From contig JAAZPS010000356.1 in assembly GCA_012797095.1 (NCBI GenBank), positions 1-5,331 of the forward strand: a stretch of 5,331 bases of DNA. The letters are read 5' to 3'. The DNA comes from Bacillota bacterium (lineage in GTDB: Bacteria; Bacillota; Dethiobacteria; DTU022). Positions 1 to 5,331 of the stretch are shown here, one piece after another; position 1 is the stretch's first letter; every line of letters starts with the position of its first letter. Below the pieces are notes generated by a model. That model was given only the letters and a program-made list of their open reading frames with translations. It had not been told where the DNA came from and did not search any database. The position numbers and the translations under genes are program-made.

Positions 1-1
1 G

Positions 2-952
2 CCAAGCGGTCTGATTCTCTGCGGGGCGGCCCTGCTGCCGGCTATGCTGCTGCAGCCCCTGGCGGGCCGGGAAGAGCCCCTTTACTGGGCCGTACTGGGC
101 TGGGGCATCACTCTGCTGCTGCTGCTCGACACCCTGGCCGGCGCACCCCTGCAGCAGCTCTCCCTGTTCAGCTATGATCCGGTGGGCGGCGCCCGTTATT
201 ACGGGATGGGTAACGAGTACATGGGGGTGCTCATCGGGGCGGCTCTGCTGGGGACGGTGTCGCTGGCTGCCCTTACCGCCGGGACACCCGTGCGCTCCGG
301 GGATAGAGCGGCCCCGGTAAAAGAGAGGGCGCTTTCGCTGATTGCCCCGGCGATCCTGCTTCTCTACAGCATCATCATATTCGTGCTGGCCGCGCCCGAA
401 TTCGGAGCCAACCTGGGCGGCTGCCTCACCGCGGCGGCGACTTTCGGGGTCTCCTGGGCGGGACTTTTCGGAACGTCGGGGAGGCCGGGTCGTTCGGGAA
501 AAGGGGCGCTGTGGAGCGTGTTTCTTTTTCTCCTCGCCGCGGCAGGATTGCTCTGGCTGCTCAATATGCATCGTTCCGGCACGCTGCCCTCGCATGTGGG
601 CCATTTTGGCGAGCTGCTCCGCAGGCGCGGTCTGGCGGGGTTGCAGGAGACCGCCCTGCGTAAGCTGGCGATGAATCTGAGGCTGATCCGTTACTCCATC
701 TGGAGCCGGGCTTTTATCACCCTGGTGGGGCTCAGTATCATCCTTTCGCTCTATCCGGGCGGCTTGCTGAAGCGGCTTCGCCGCGAACAGCCCTACCTGG
801 TAGTCGGTGCGGGTGCCGCCCTGGCCGGTGCTGCCACTGCCCTGCTGACGAATGATTCGGGGGTGGTCGCTGCGGCCACGCTGCTGCTTTACGCGGTTCC
901 CCCGGTACTGCTTGCGGTCATGCAAAAAAATCTTCGTCGAGGGCAGGCTTAA
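2..952 (+). CDS. Polytopic membrane protein of unknown function, 5'-truncated by window edge
   Basis: The frame is open from base 2 to the TAA at 950-952 (316 codons visible). The ATG at 44 sits inside hydrophobic sequence and has no ribosome binding site, so the true start lies upstream of the window. About nine hydrophobic segments can be read, separated by short charged loops, and the protein ends in a basic tail (KNLRRGQA). Three polar motifs stand out in or next to membrane segments: RYYGMGNEYMG (194-226), PEFGANLGG (395-421) and NDSG (851-862). Polar motifs in such places usually mark a substrate path or active site. From memory, related proteins in Firmicutes and Actinobacteria share the 'RxYGxGNE' and 'NDSG' motifs, but I know of no proven function. 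It lies 76 nt upstream of the M16 pair on the same strand with no clear terminator between, so co-transcription is possible. Membrane location is well supported; the role is unknown. Confidence 0.8.
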   Translation, partial: PSGLILCGAALLPAMLLQPLAGREEPLYWAVLGWGITLLLLLDTLAGAPLQQLSLFSYDPVGGARYYGMGNEYMGVLIGAALLGTVSLAALTAGTPVRSGDRAAPVKERALSLIAPAILLLYSIIIFVLAAPEFGANLGGCLTAAATFGVSWAGLFGTSGRPGRSGKGALWSVFLFLLAAAGLLWLLNMHRSGTLPSHVGHFGELLRRRGLAGLQETALRKLAMNLRLIRYSIWSRAFITLVGLSIILSLYPGGLLKRLRREQPYLVVGAGAALAGAATALLTNDSGVVAAATLLLYAVPPVLLAVMQKNLRRGQA

Positions 953-1010
953 ACTACAGCGGGGCAGGATTAGCCGCACTTTGATGGAATAGCTATCCAG
1001 TGGGCTTTTA

Positions 1011-1021
1011 AAGGAGGAGGT
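1011..1021 (+). promoter_or_regulatory. Strong ribosome binding site for the first M16 gene, fixing a TTG start
   Basis: AAGGAGGAGGT lies 7 nt before a TTG at 1029-1031. The frame upstream meets a stop (TAG, 990-992) with no other usable start: an ATG at 984 runs straight into that stop. The TTG start is therefore well determined. Confidence 0.85.
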
Positions 1022-1028
1022 TTTCGAT

Positions 1029-2327
1029 TTGGAACAACAAGGTTGCGTCACCCGGCTGCCGAACGGTATCCGGTTAACCTTTATTCCGGCGGAAAAATTC
1101 AAGACGATCAGTCTGGCGCTTTTCATCCACCAGGAGCTGGCCGCCGATAAGGCTGCTCTGACGGCACTGCTGCCTTCGGTTCTGGAGCGGGGCAGCCGCC
1201 GCTACCCCGATAACCTGACCCTGCAGCGCGAACTGGAACGGCTTTACGGCGCCGCAATGTCCGCGGATGTGCAGAAGAAGGGGGAGCGCCATCTCATCTC
1301 CTGCTCGCTGGAGATGATGCACGGAAAATATGTCGGCGAGGGTGAGGAGATGCTGCGCCGGGGTCTTGCCATCGTCGGCGGAATTATCGGCGATCCCCTG
1401 GTAGTGAACGGCGGTTTCAAGGAGGAATATGTGGAGCAGGAAAAAGAGCAGCTCGAGAAGATCATCAAGGGTCTGATCAACAACAAATCGCTCTACGCTG
1501 TCGAAAAATGTCTTCAGAGCATGTGCGCCGAAGAGAGATTCGGTGTATTCAAATACGGGCGGCTGGAGGACCTTGCCGGGATCGATCCGGGCTCCCTCTG
1601 GCGCTACTACCGGGAGGTTCTCTCCGGCAATCCCGTCGAGCTCTACGTGGTCGGCGATCTCGAGCCGGCCCGCGTCGAGGAGGCGGCCCGGGAGATGCTC
1701 TATTTCAGCCGCAGGCCGCAGGAGAAGGCCCTGCCGGAGACGGAGGTTTACTTCGAGCCTGCCGAAACAAGGTTTGTTCAGGAGAGGATGCCGGTAAGCC
1801 AGGCCAAGCTGGTCCTCGGTTACCGGACCAATATCGCCTATGATGACCCCCTTTACTTTGCGTTGCTCCTCTACAGCGGTATTCTGGGGGGCTTTCCCCA
1901 TTCAAAACTATTTCTCAATGTGCGCGAGAAGGCCAGCCTGGCCTACTACGCCTATTCCCGGCTGGCAAAGCACAAAGGGATCATGGTCATTGCCGCCGGT
2001 ATCGACGGGGCCGACTACGAGCAGGCCCGGGAGATCATCGAAAAGCAGGTTGAAGAGATGGCCCGGGGCCGTATCAGCGACTCCGAGCTGGAGAACACCC
2101 GCCGCGGCCTGATCAATGGGCTGCGGCTCCAGGAAGATAACCCCTACCAGTATATCAGCCGCCATCTGGACGGGGAGATCGGCGGTAAAAGTTACAGCCC
2201 CGCCGGGATGATCCGGGCCCTCGAGGAGACCGGCAGGGACGAGATCAGGGCGGCGGCAGAGAAGATCCGGCTGGATACGGTCTACCTGCTGCAAAATGAG
2301 GAAGGGGTGCAGCCTGATGCCCACTGA
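1029..2327 (+). CDS. ymfF: M16-family peptidase-like protein lacking the zinc motif, YmfF-type
   Basis: The protein has 432 aa, close to the usual 420-440 aa of this family, and starts at TTG behind a strong ribosome binding site. It has the two-lobe M16 layout: an N-terminal lobe opening with 'RLPNGIRLTFIP' (9-20), the 'YYREVLSGNPVELYVVGDL' stretch (193-211) that matches 'FYHPSNMALFVVGDL' in its neighbour, and a C-terminal lobe with 'VREKASLAYY' (298-307). Where an active M16 protein has HxxEH, this one has 'LLPSVLERGSRR' (47-58), so it cannot bind catalytic zinc in the usual way. It does keep the R-x6-Y pair (R299, Y306) that lines the substrate pocket in M16 enzymes. No signal peptide is seen, so it is probably cytoplasmic. 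Its stop overlaps the next gene by 11 nt, which points to translational coupling and an obligate partner. Bacillus subtilis has an equivalent pair, ymfF/ymfH, beside ymfI; database names link that pair to EF-P 5-aminopentanol modification. The symbol is by family resemblance only. Confidence 0.88.
   Translation: MEQQGCVTRLPNGIRLTFIPAEKFKTISLALFIHQELAADKAALTALLPSVLERGSRRYPDNLTLQRELERLYGAAMSADVQKKGERHLISCSLEMMHGKYVGEGEEMLRRGLAIVGGIIGDPLVVNGGFKEEYVEQEKEQLEKIIKGLINNKSLYAVEKCLQSMCAEERFGVFKYGRLEDLAGIDPGSLWRYYREVLSGNPVELYVVGDLEPARVEEAAREMLYFSRRPQEKALPETEVYFEPAETRFVQERMPVSQAKLVLGYRTNIAYDDPLYFALLLYSGILGGFPHSKLFLNVREKASLAYYAYSRLAKHKGIMVIAAGIDGADYEQAREIIEKQVEEMARGRISDSELENTRRGLINGLRLQEDNPYQYISRHLDGEIGGKSYSPAGMIRALEETGRDEIRAAAEKIRLDTVYLLQNEEGVQPDAH
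2299..2305 (+). promoter_or_regulatory. Ribosome binding site inside the end of the first M16 gene, choosing ATG 2317
   Basis: AGGAAGG, followed by GG, ends about 11 nt before ATG 2317. The in-frame ATG at 2296 lies upstream of this site and has no ribosome binding site of its own. This favours 2317 as the start of the second M16 protein, with an 11-nt overlap with the preceding gene. Confidence 0.65.
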
Positions 2328-3642
2328 AAACAGCAAAAAGATGCGTGAATTTGTCGAGCTGCAGGAGACTCTGTTCTGCTACCGGATCGATCCGGGGCTG
2401 CAGCTCTATATCCTGCCGAAGGCGGGATACGAGAACAAGTATGCTGCTTTCTCCACCAATTTTGGCTCCATCGACAACCATTTCCGGATTGACGGAGATG
2501 GCGAGACGGTTAAACTGCCTGAGGGGGTTGCCCATTTTCTGGAGCACAAGCTCTTCGAAGATGAGCGGGGCAATGTTTTTGATCGCTTTGCCGCTTACGG
2601 GGCCTCCTCCAATGCCTTTACCCCCTTTACCCATACCACCTATCTTTTCTCGACAACGGATCACTTTTCCGAATGCCTGGAGCTGCTGCTCGACTTTGTC
2701 CAGGAGCCCTACTTCACCGAAGAATCGGTGAGCAAGGAGCAGGGGATCATCGCACAGGAGATCCGCATGTACGAGGACAATCCCGGCTGGCGGGTCTTCT
2801 TTGACCTGCTGCAGTCGCTTTACCGGCAGCACCCGGTGCGCGAGGATATCGCCGGTACGGTGGAAAGCATCTCCCGGATCACCCCGGAGCTGCTGTATCA
2901 ATGTTACCGCCGTTTCTACCACCCCAGCAATATGGCTCTCTTTGTGGTGGGCGATCTTGATCCCGATCAGATCTGGCGGCAGGTCGAGGAGAATATCGCC
3001 CGGCGAGGCTACCGGGAGCTCGGCGAGATCATCCGCCTCTACCCCGAAGAACCGGAAACGGTGGCGCGGCCGCGCATCACCCGTGAAATGATTGTCTCGG
3101 AGCCGCTTTTCAATCTTGGGTTCAAGGACGCGGCAGCGGCGCAGTTCAAGGGAAAGGCCCTGCTGCGCCGCGAAAGCGCTGCAGAGCTCTTGCTCGACAT
3201 CATTTTCGGTCCCAGCGAGCCGCTCTTCAACGAGCTCTACGAGGAAGCGCTGATCGATGACCGCTTCGATGCCGGCTACACGGCCGAATCAAGCTACGGC
3301 TACGCCCTTATCGGTGGGGCTACCAGGGAGCCGGAGCAGCTTTACGATCGGATCATGGATGCGATCGCGGAGGCCAAACGGAACGGCCTGAGCGGTGAAG
3401 CATTCGAGCGGCACCGGCGCGATCGTCTCGGCAGGTTCATGCGCCGGTTCAACTCGCTGGAATATATTGCCCACAACTACCTGGCCTACCGCTTCCGCGG
3501 CAGCGATCTGTTCGACTATCCGGCGGTGCTGCAGCAGATCGAGCTGGAGGAGATCCAGGCGCTGCTCGAAGAGATCCTTGTTCCCGAGAGGCATGCCGTC
3601 TCGATCATCCTTCCCGCCAATTCCGGCGGCGCCGCCAAGTGA
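2317..3642 (+). CDS. ymfH: Zinc-dependent M16-family peptidase, YmfH-type
   Basis: The protein has 441 aa from ATG 2317; an in-frame ATG at 2296 would add seven residues but lacks a ribosome binding site. The inverted zinc motif HFLEH is present at 73-77 (H73 and H77 ligands, E76 general base). 'EQGIIAQE' at 141-148 follows, where E148 is the expected third ligand and E141 the conserved second-shell acid. The spacing H77 to E148 is 71, slightly shorter than in mitochondrial processing peptidase. 'SSNAFTPFTHTTYLFST' (97-113) is the conserved M16 strand that holds substrate. The C-terminal lobe has 'LFNELYEEALIDDRF' (303-317) where the partner has the R/Y pair, so this protein lacks that arginine. 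The hydrolase therefore probably acts as a heterodimer with the preceding gene product, cutting peptides in the cytoplasm. The natural substrate is not known. Relatives include B. subtilis YmfH and, more distantly, AlbF-type peptide-processing proteins, but no peptide precursor gene is seen here. The ymfH symbol is by resemblance. Confidence 0.92.
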   Translation: MPTENSKKMREFVELQETLFCYRIDPGLQLYILPKAGYENKYAAFSTNFGSIDNHFRIDGDGETVKLPEGVAHFLEHKLFEDERGNVFDRFAAYGASSNAFTPFTHTTYLFSTTDHFSECLELLLDFVQEPYFTEESVSKEQGIIAQEIRMYEDNPGWRVFFDLLQSLYRQHPVREDIAGTVESISRITPELLYQCYRRFYHPSNMALFVVGDLDPDQIWRQVEENIARRGYRELGEIIRLYPEEPETVARPRITREMIVSEPLFNLGFKDAAAAQFKGKALLRRESAAELLLDIIFGPSEPLFNELYEEALIDDRFDAGYTAESSYGYALIGGATREPEQLYDRIMDAIAEAKRNGLSGEAFERHRRDRLGRFMRRFNSLEYIAHNYLAYRFRGSDLFDYPAVLQQIELEEIQALLEEILVPERHAVSIILPANSGGAAK

Positions 3643-3754
3643 GTCGGGACGGTCTGAACCGGTACCATCCTCCACGGGGGGACAGACCTTCCAGGGGGCA
3701 TCGCTTGTGAACCGGCGGGTAGTTGAGAGTGGTGTTCACTTCGCCGGATAGGAA
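3643..3754. other. Non-coding spacer after the M16 operon
   Basis: No frame with a ribosome binding site or recognisable motif is seen. There are weak inverted repeats only: GGTCTG (3651-3656) with CAGACC (3683-3688), and GTGAAC (3707-3712) with GTTCAC (3734-3739). Their arms are short and their loops long, so neither is a convincing terminator or RNA element. Confidence 0.5.
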
Positions 3755-3785
3755 AGCCGCGGCCGGGCAATTCCCGGCCGCGGCT
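3755..3785. terminator. Perfect 13-bp GC-rich hairpin between converging genes, probable terminator
   Basis: AGCCGCGGCCGGG (3755-3767) and CCCGGCCGCGGCT (3773-3785) are exact reverse complements around a 5-nt loop (CAATT). The hairpin lies 112 nt after the stop of the plus-strand M16 gene and 24 nt beyond the minus-strand zinc-ribbon stop at 3810. On the minus strand the stem runs into TTTCC, a short U tract; on the plus strand GGATCC follows, with no U tract. It therefore suits minus-strand termination better, although a stem this strong may stop both directions. The lack of a long U tract lowers confidence. Confidence 0.6.
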
Positions 3786-3809
3786 GGATCCGTCAGTTGA
3801 GACCGGGGT

Positions 3810-4063
3810 TCAATCGAGGCGGTTAACGCATTCGCCGCAGAAGCGGGTTCCGGAGGGACTTCTCGCACCGCAGCGTTCACACATTTCAGCAGTGTCAGCG
3901 AGGCCCCGCAATTGTTGCAGAATTTACCATCCCCCGAGGGTTTGCCGCACTGGGGGCAGAGCGTCTGCTTGCTTTCTATCTCACCGTGAAAAACCTGTGT
4001 CCCCCTGGCCCCCTCCTGCTCATTCCAATCATTTTCGCAAAGCCACAGGAGAAGATTTGGTAT
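3810..4063 (-). pseudogene. Double zinc-ribbon protein gene, split by a frameshift and without a normal start
   Basis: On the minus strand one frame encodes '...ESKQTLCPQCGKPSGDG' then 'KFCNNCG' (cysteine codons at 3956-3958, 3947-3949, 3917-3919 and 3908-3910). A second frame encodes 'MCERCGARSPSG' then 'TRFCGECVNRLD' and a TGA at 3810-3812. Together they give two matching CxxC-x10-CxxC ribbons, a common design in small Firmicutes zinc-ribbon proteins. The frames differ by one base. The switch must fall between about 3885 and 3907, and a run of four G (minus strand; CCCC at 3904-3907) right after the fourth cysteine is the natural place: one more G would give one continuous protein. The first frame is open upstream to a stop at 4064-4066 but has no ATG, GTG or TTG before the cysteines. 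GTG 4070 and TTG 4067 lie in the other frame. It may be a decayed gene, or an intact one with sequencing errors. Function is unknown; zinc binding is expected. The left end is uncertain. Confidence 0.6.
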
Positions 4064-4110
4064 TCAACACCCGCTAAATATATCCTTGCTGCTTTCAAAA
4101 TAAATGAACC

Positions 4111-4159
4111 CGGAAAAAATTTAAAAATATTTGCCAGCTGGTGTAAAAGGGATTACAAT
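4111..4159 (+). promoter_or_regulatory. Housekeeping-sigma promoter with AT-rich upstream block, for the aminotransferase
   Basis: TTGCCA (4131-4136) and TACAAT (4154-4159) are separated by exactly 17 bases, the best spacing for a sigma-A promoter. Directly upstream, 4112-4130 is almost pure A/T with A and T runs, as expected for an UP element that contacts the RNA polymerase alpha subunits. This block contrasts sharply with the GC-rich genes around it. Transcription should begin near 4166, leaving a leader of about 45 nt before ATG 4211. Confidence 0.75.
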
Positions 4160-4171
4160 GATGGGAGCAAC

Positions 4172-4191
4172 TGTGCACAATTTTGTGCACA
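4172..4191. promoter_or_regulatory. Probable operator: two TGTGCACA palindromes forming a 20-bp symmetric site
   Basis: TGTGCACA occurs at 4172-4179 and again at 4184-4191, with ATTT between. Each octamer is itself a palindrome. The whole element is also symmetric: TGTGCACAA, TT, TTGTGCACA. It starts about 6 bases after the expected transcription start and ends 7 bases before the ribosome binding site, the classic place for a repressor that blocks initiation or early elongation. I cannot match it with confidence to a known regulator. It shares the TTGTG/CACAA flavour of Rex and CRP sites but fits neither consensus. Confidence 0.6.
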
Positions 4192-4198
4192 TAAAATT

Positions 4199-4205
4199 GG
4201 GAGGT
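4199..4205 (+). promoter_or_regulatory. Ribosome binding site for the aminotransferase gene
   Basis: GGGAGGT lies 5 nt before ATG 4211 and fixes that start. Its first G also closes a possible leader hairpin (CAATTTT 4178-4184 with AAAATTG 4193-4199). Confidence 0.8.
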
Positions 4206-4210
4206 CGACG

Positions 4211-5331
4211 ATGCATCCATTTACCGAGTATCTTAACCCTTACCTGGGCGAATTGCTGCAAAATATCGCTCTGGATAAGGCCTTTGTCAGGGGAGAAGGC
4301 TGCTATCTTTATGACAGTCAGGACAACTGTTACCTTGATTGTATCGCTGCTTACGGGGCCCTACCCTTTGGGCATAACCCGGCTGCTGTCTGGGAGGCTG
4401 TGGCCGGAATGCGTGCTGCCAGGGAGCCGAACTTTGTCCAACCTTCGTCCCTTGAGGCGGCCGGCGAGCTGGCGCGGCGGCTGGTGGAGCTGGCCCCGCC
4501 GGGGCTGCGCTATGTCACCTTTACCAATAGCGGCGCCGAGGCGGTGGAAGCGGCGCTGAAGCTCTGCCGCTCCGCCACGGGGCGCCGGGGGATCCTCGCT
4601 GCGGAGAACAGCTTTCACGGGAAGACCCTCGGGGCGCTCTCTGCCACCGGCAATCCTGCCTACCAGGCCCCTTTCGGGGCCCCACTGGAGGGATTCGGTT
4701 TTGTCAAATACGGTGATCTGGCCGCCCTGGAAGAGAAACTCTCCCGGGCGCCCCGGGAGTACGCCGCCTTCATCGTCGAGCCGATCCAGGGGGAGGGCGG
4801 GATCGTGGTGCCGCCGCGGGGATACCTGGCCGGCGCCGCGGAGATCTGCTCCCGCCGCGGGGTCCTTCTGGTGGTGGATGAGATCCAGACCGGCCTGGGC
4901 CGGACGGGACGTCTGTTTGCCTGCGAGGAGGAAGGGGTCACTCCCGACCTGCTGCTGCTGGCCAAAGCCCTTGGCGGCGGCCTGCTGCCCATCGGTGCCT
5001 GCCTCAGCACCGCGAGGGTCTACAACGCCGATTTTGCCCTGAAGCACTCATCCACCTTTGCCGGCAATTCCCTGGCCTGCCGTGTGGCTCTCCGGGTACT
5101 GGAGCTGCTGACCGCGAACGAAGGTGCCCTGCTCCACTCGGTGAATGAGCAAGGCATCCTGCTGCTGGAAGGGTTGACGGCCCTGCAGGCCCGCTATCCG
5201 CAGATCCTCAGCGCCGTGCGGGGGAGGGGGCTGATGCTCGGTCTGGAATTCAGCGCCGGCGGAGATCATTTCACCGGCAGCATGCTTGATATTGTCGCCA
5301 GGCAGGAGCTGCTCGCCCCGGCTGTATCCGC
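4211..5331 (+). CDS. Class III PLP-dependent aminotransferase, 3'-truncated by window edge
   Basis: The frame runs from ATG 4211 to the window end (373 codons and 2 bases) without a stop. The usual fold-type I class III signatures are all present in order: 'NSGAEAVEAALK' (106-117, binds the PLP phosphate), 'SFHGKT' (134-139, with F135 expected to stack on the PLP ring), 'VEPIQGEGG' (189-197), 'VVDEIQTGLGRTG' (221-233, with D223 pairing to the pyridine nitrogen and Q226 to the ring hydroxyl), 'AKALGGG' (251-257, with K252 as the Schiff-base lysine) and 'SSTFAGN' (280-286). The enzyme should move an amino group from an amine or amino acid to a 2-oxo acid in the cytoplasm. The family includes acetylornithine, ornithine, putrescine and 4-aminobutyrate aminotransferases; the substrate cannot be told from this fragment. 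About 20-80 residues would complete a standard enzyme, but longer multidomain forms exist. It has its own promoter and operator, is not part of the M16 operon, and may head a further operon to the right. Confidence 0.92.
   Translation, partial: MHPFTEYLNPYLGELLQNIALDKAFVRGEGCYLYDSQDNCYLDCIAAYGALPFGHNPAAVWEAVAGMRAAREPNFVQPSSLEAAGELARRLVELAPPGLRYVTFTNSGAEAVEAALKLCRSATGRRGILAAENSFHGKTLGALSATGNPAYQAPFGAPLEGFGFVKYGDLAALEEKLSRAPREYAAFIVEPIQGEGGIVVPPRGYLAGAAEICSRRGVLLVVDEIQTGLGRTGRLFACEEEGVTPDLLLLAKALGGGLLPIGACLSTARVYNADFALKHSSTFAGNSLACRVALRVLELLTANEGALLHSVNEQGILLLEGLTALQARYPQILSAVRGRGLMLGLEFSAGGDHFTGSMLDIVARQELLAPAVS

Noticed and set aside
112..125. CTG run (CTG repeated four times), also seen near 4950
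   Set aside because: These are runs of leucine codons in hydrophobic coding sequence, expected from codon bias rather than a repeat element.
1074..1901. Long open frame on the minus strand (275 codons) opposite the first M16 gene
   Set aside because: It is a shadow of GC-rich coding sequence: no ribosome binding site, no recognisable motif, low-complexity composition, and the plus frame is a clear M16 protein.
2245..2922. Minus-strand open frame (225 codons) across the M16 gene junction
   Set aside because: It lies opposite two well-supported genes, including the HFLEH motif region, and its translation shows no family features.
3651..3739. Short inverted repeats GGTCTG/CAGACC and GTGAAC/GTTCAC after the M16 operon
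   Set aside because: The arms are only 6 bp with loops over 20 nt and no U tract, which is within chance for sequence of this size.
3605..3880. Minus-strand open frame of 91 codons starting at a GTG inside the zinc-ribbon region
   Set aside because: It is the run-on of the first zinc-ribbon frame past the frameshift; it loses the second cysteine set, crosses the hairpin and has no ribosome binding site.
3892..4077. Plus-strand open frame of 61 codons opposite the zinc-ribbon gene
   Set aside because: The minus strand explains this stretch through its regular CxxC pattern; the plus frame has no ribosome binding site or motif.
4131..4559. Plus-strand open frame of 142 codons starting at a TTG inside the -35 region
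   Set aside because: It overlaps the promoter, operator and real start at 4211 in a different frame, and shows no motif. The real aminotransferase frame simply has no stop inside the window.
4741..4759. 8-bp GC-rich inverted repeat CTCCCGGG-CGC-CCCGGGAG
   Set aside because: It lies inside the aminotransferase coding frame with no U tract, and is readily explained by GC-rich codons for S-R-A-P-R-E.
4361..5047. Minus-strand open frame (228 codons) opposite the aminotransferase
   Set aside because: The plus frame carries every class III aminotransferase signature; the minus translation is rich in R, G and P, typical of an antisense shadow.

Overview
The window reads as chromosomal DNA from a GC-rich Gram-positive anaerobe, most likely a member of the Clostridia (Peptococcaceae, Desulfotomaculales or Moorella-like). 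This is an inference from the strong AGGAGG-type ribosome binding sites, the TTG start, the paired YmfF/YmfH-type M16 genes typical of Firmicutes, and GC-rich codon use. No single marker fixes the species.

Layout. Bases 2-952 (+) are the 3' part of a polytopic membrane protein whose frame is open through the left edge. After 76 nt comes a tightly coupled pair of M16-family genes: 1029-2327 (+), which lacks the zinc motif, and 2317-3642 (+), which carries HFLEH. They overlap by 11 nt. The first three genes run in one direction with no visible terminator between them, so they may form one operon. Bases 3643-4210 hold no intact plus-strand gene. They contain a perfect 13-bp hairpin (3755-3785), remains of a minus-strand double zinc-ribbon gene (about 3810-4063) that is broken into two frames, and an AT-rich control region (4111-4205). 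From 4211 to the right edge runs a class III PLP-dependent aminotransferase, cut off by the window end.

How the parts work together. The two M16 proteins look like complementary halves of one heterodimeric peptidase: the second holds the zinc site (H73, E76, H77, E148) and the first holds the R-x6-Y pair (R299, Y306) that the second lacks. The aminotransferase has its own promoter (TTGCCA-17-TACAAT, with an AT-rich block upstream). Just after the expected transcription start lies a two-fold symmetric 20-bp element made of two copies of the palindrome TGTGCACA, a likely repressor site.

Nothing here is a mobile element, CRISPR array or RNA gene. The points most worth a second look are the doubled TGTGCACA operator, the split zinc-ribbon gene that has all eight cysteines but no single frame or usual start codon, and the split active site of the M16 pair.
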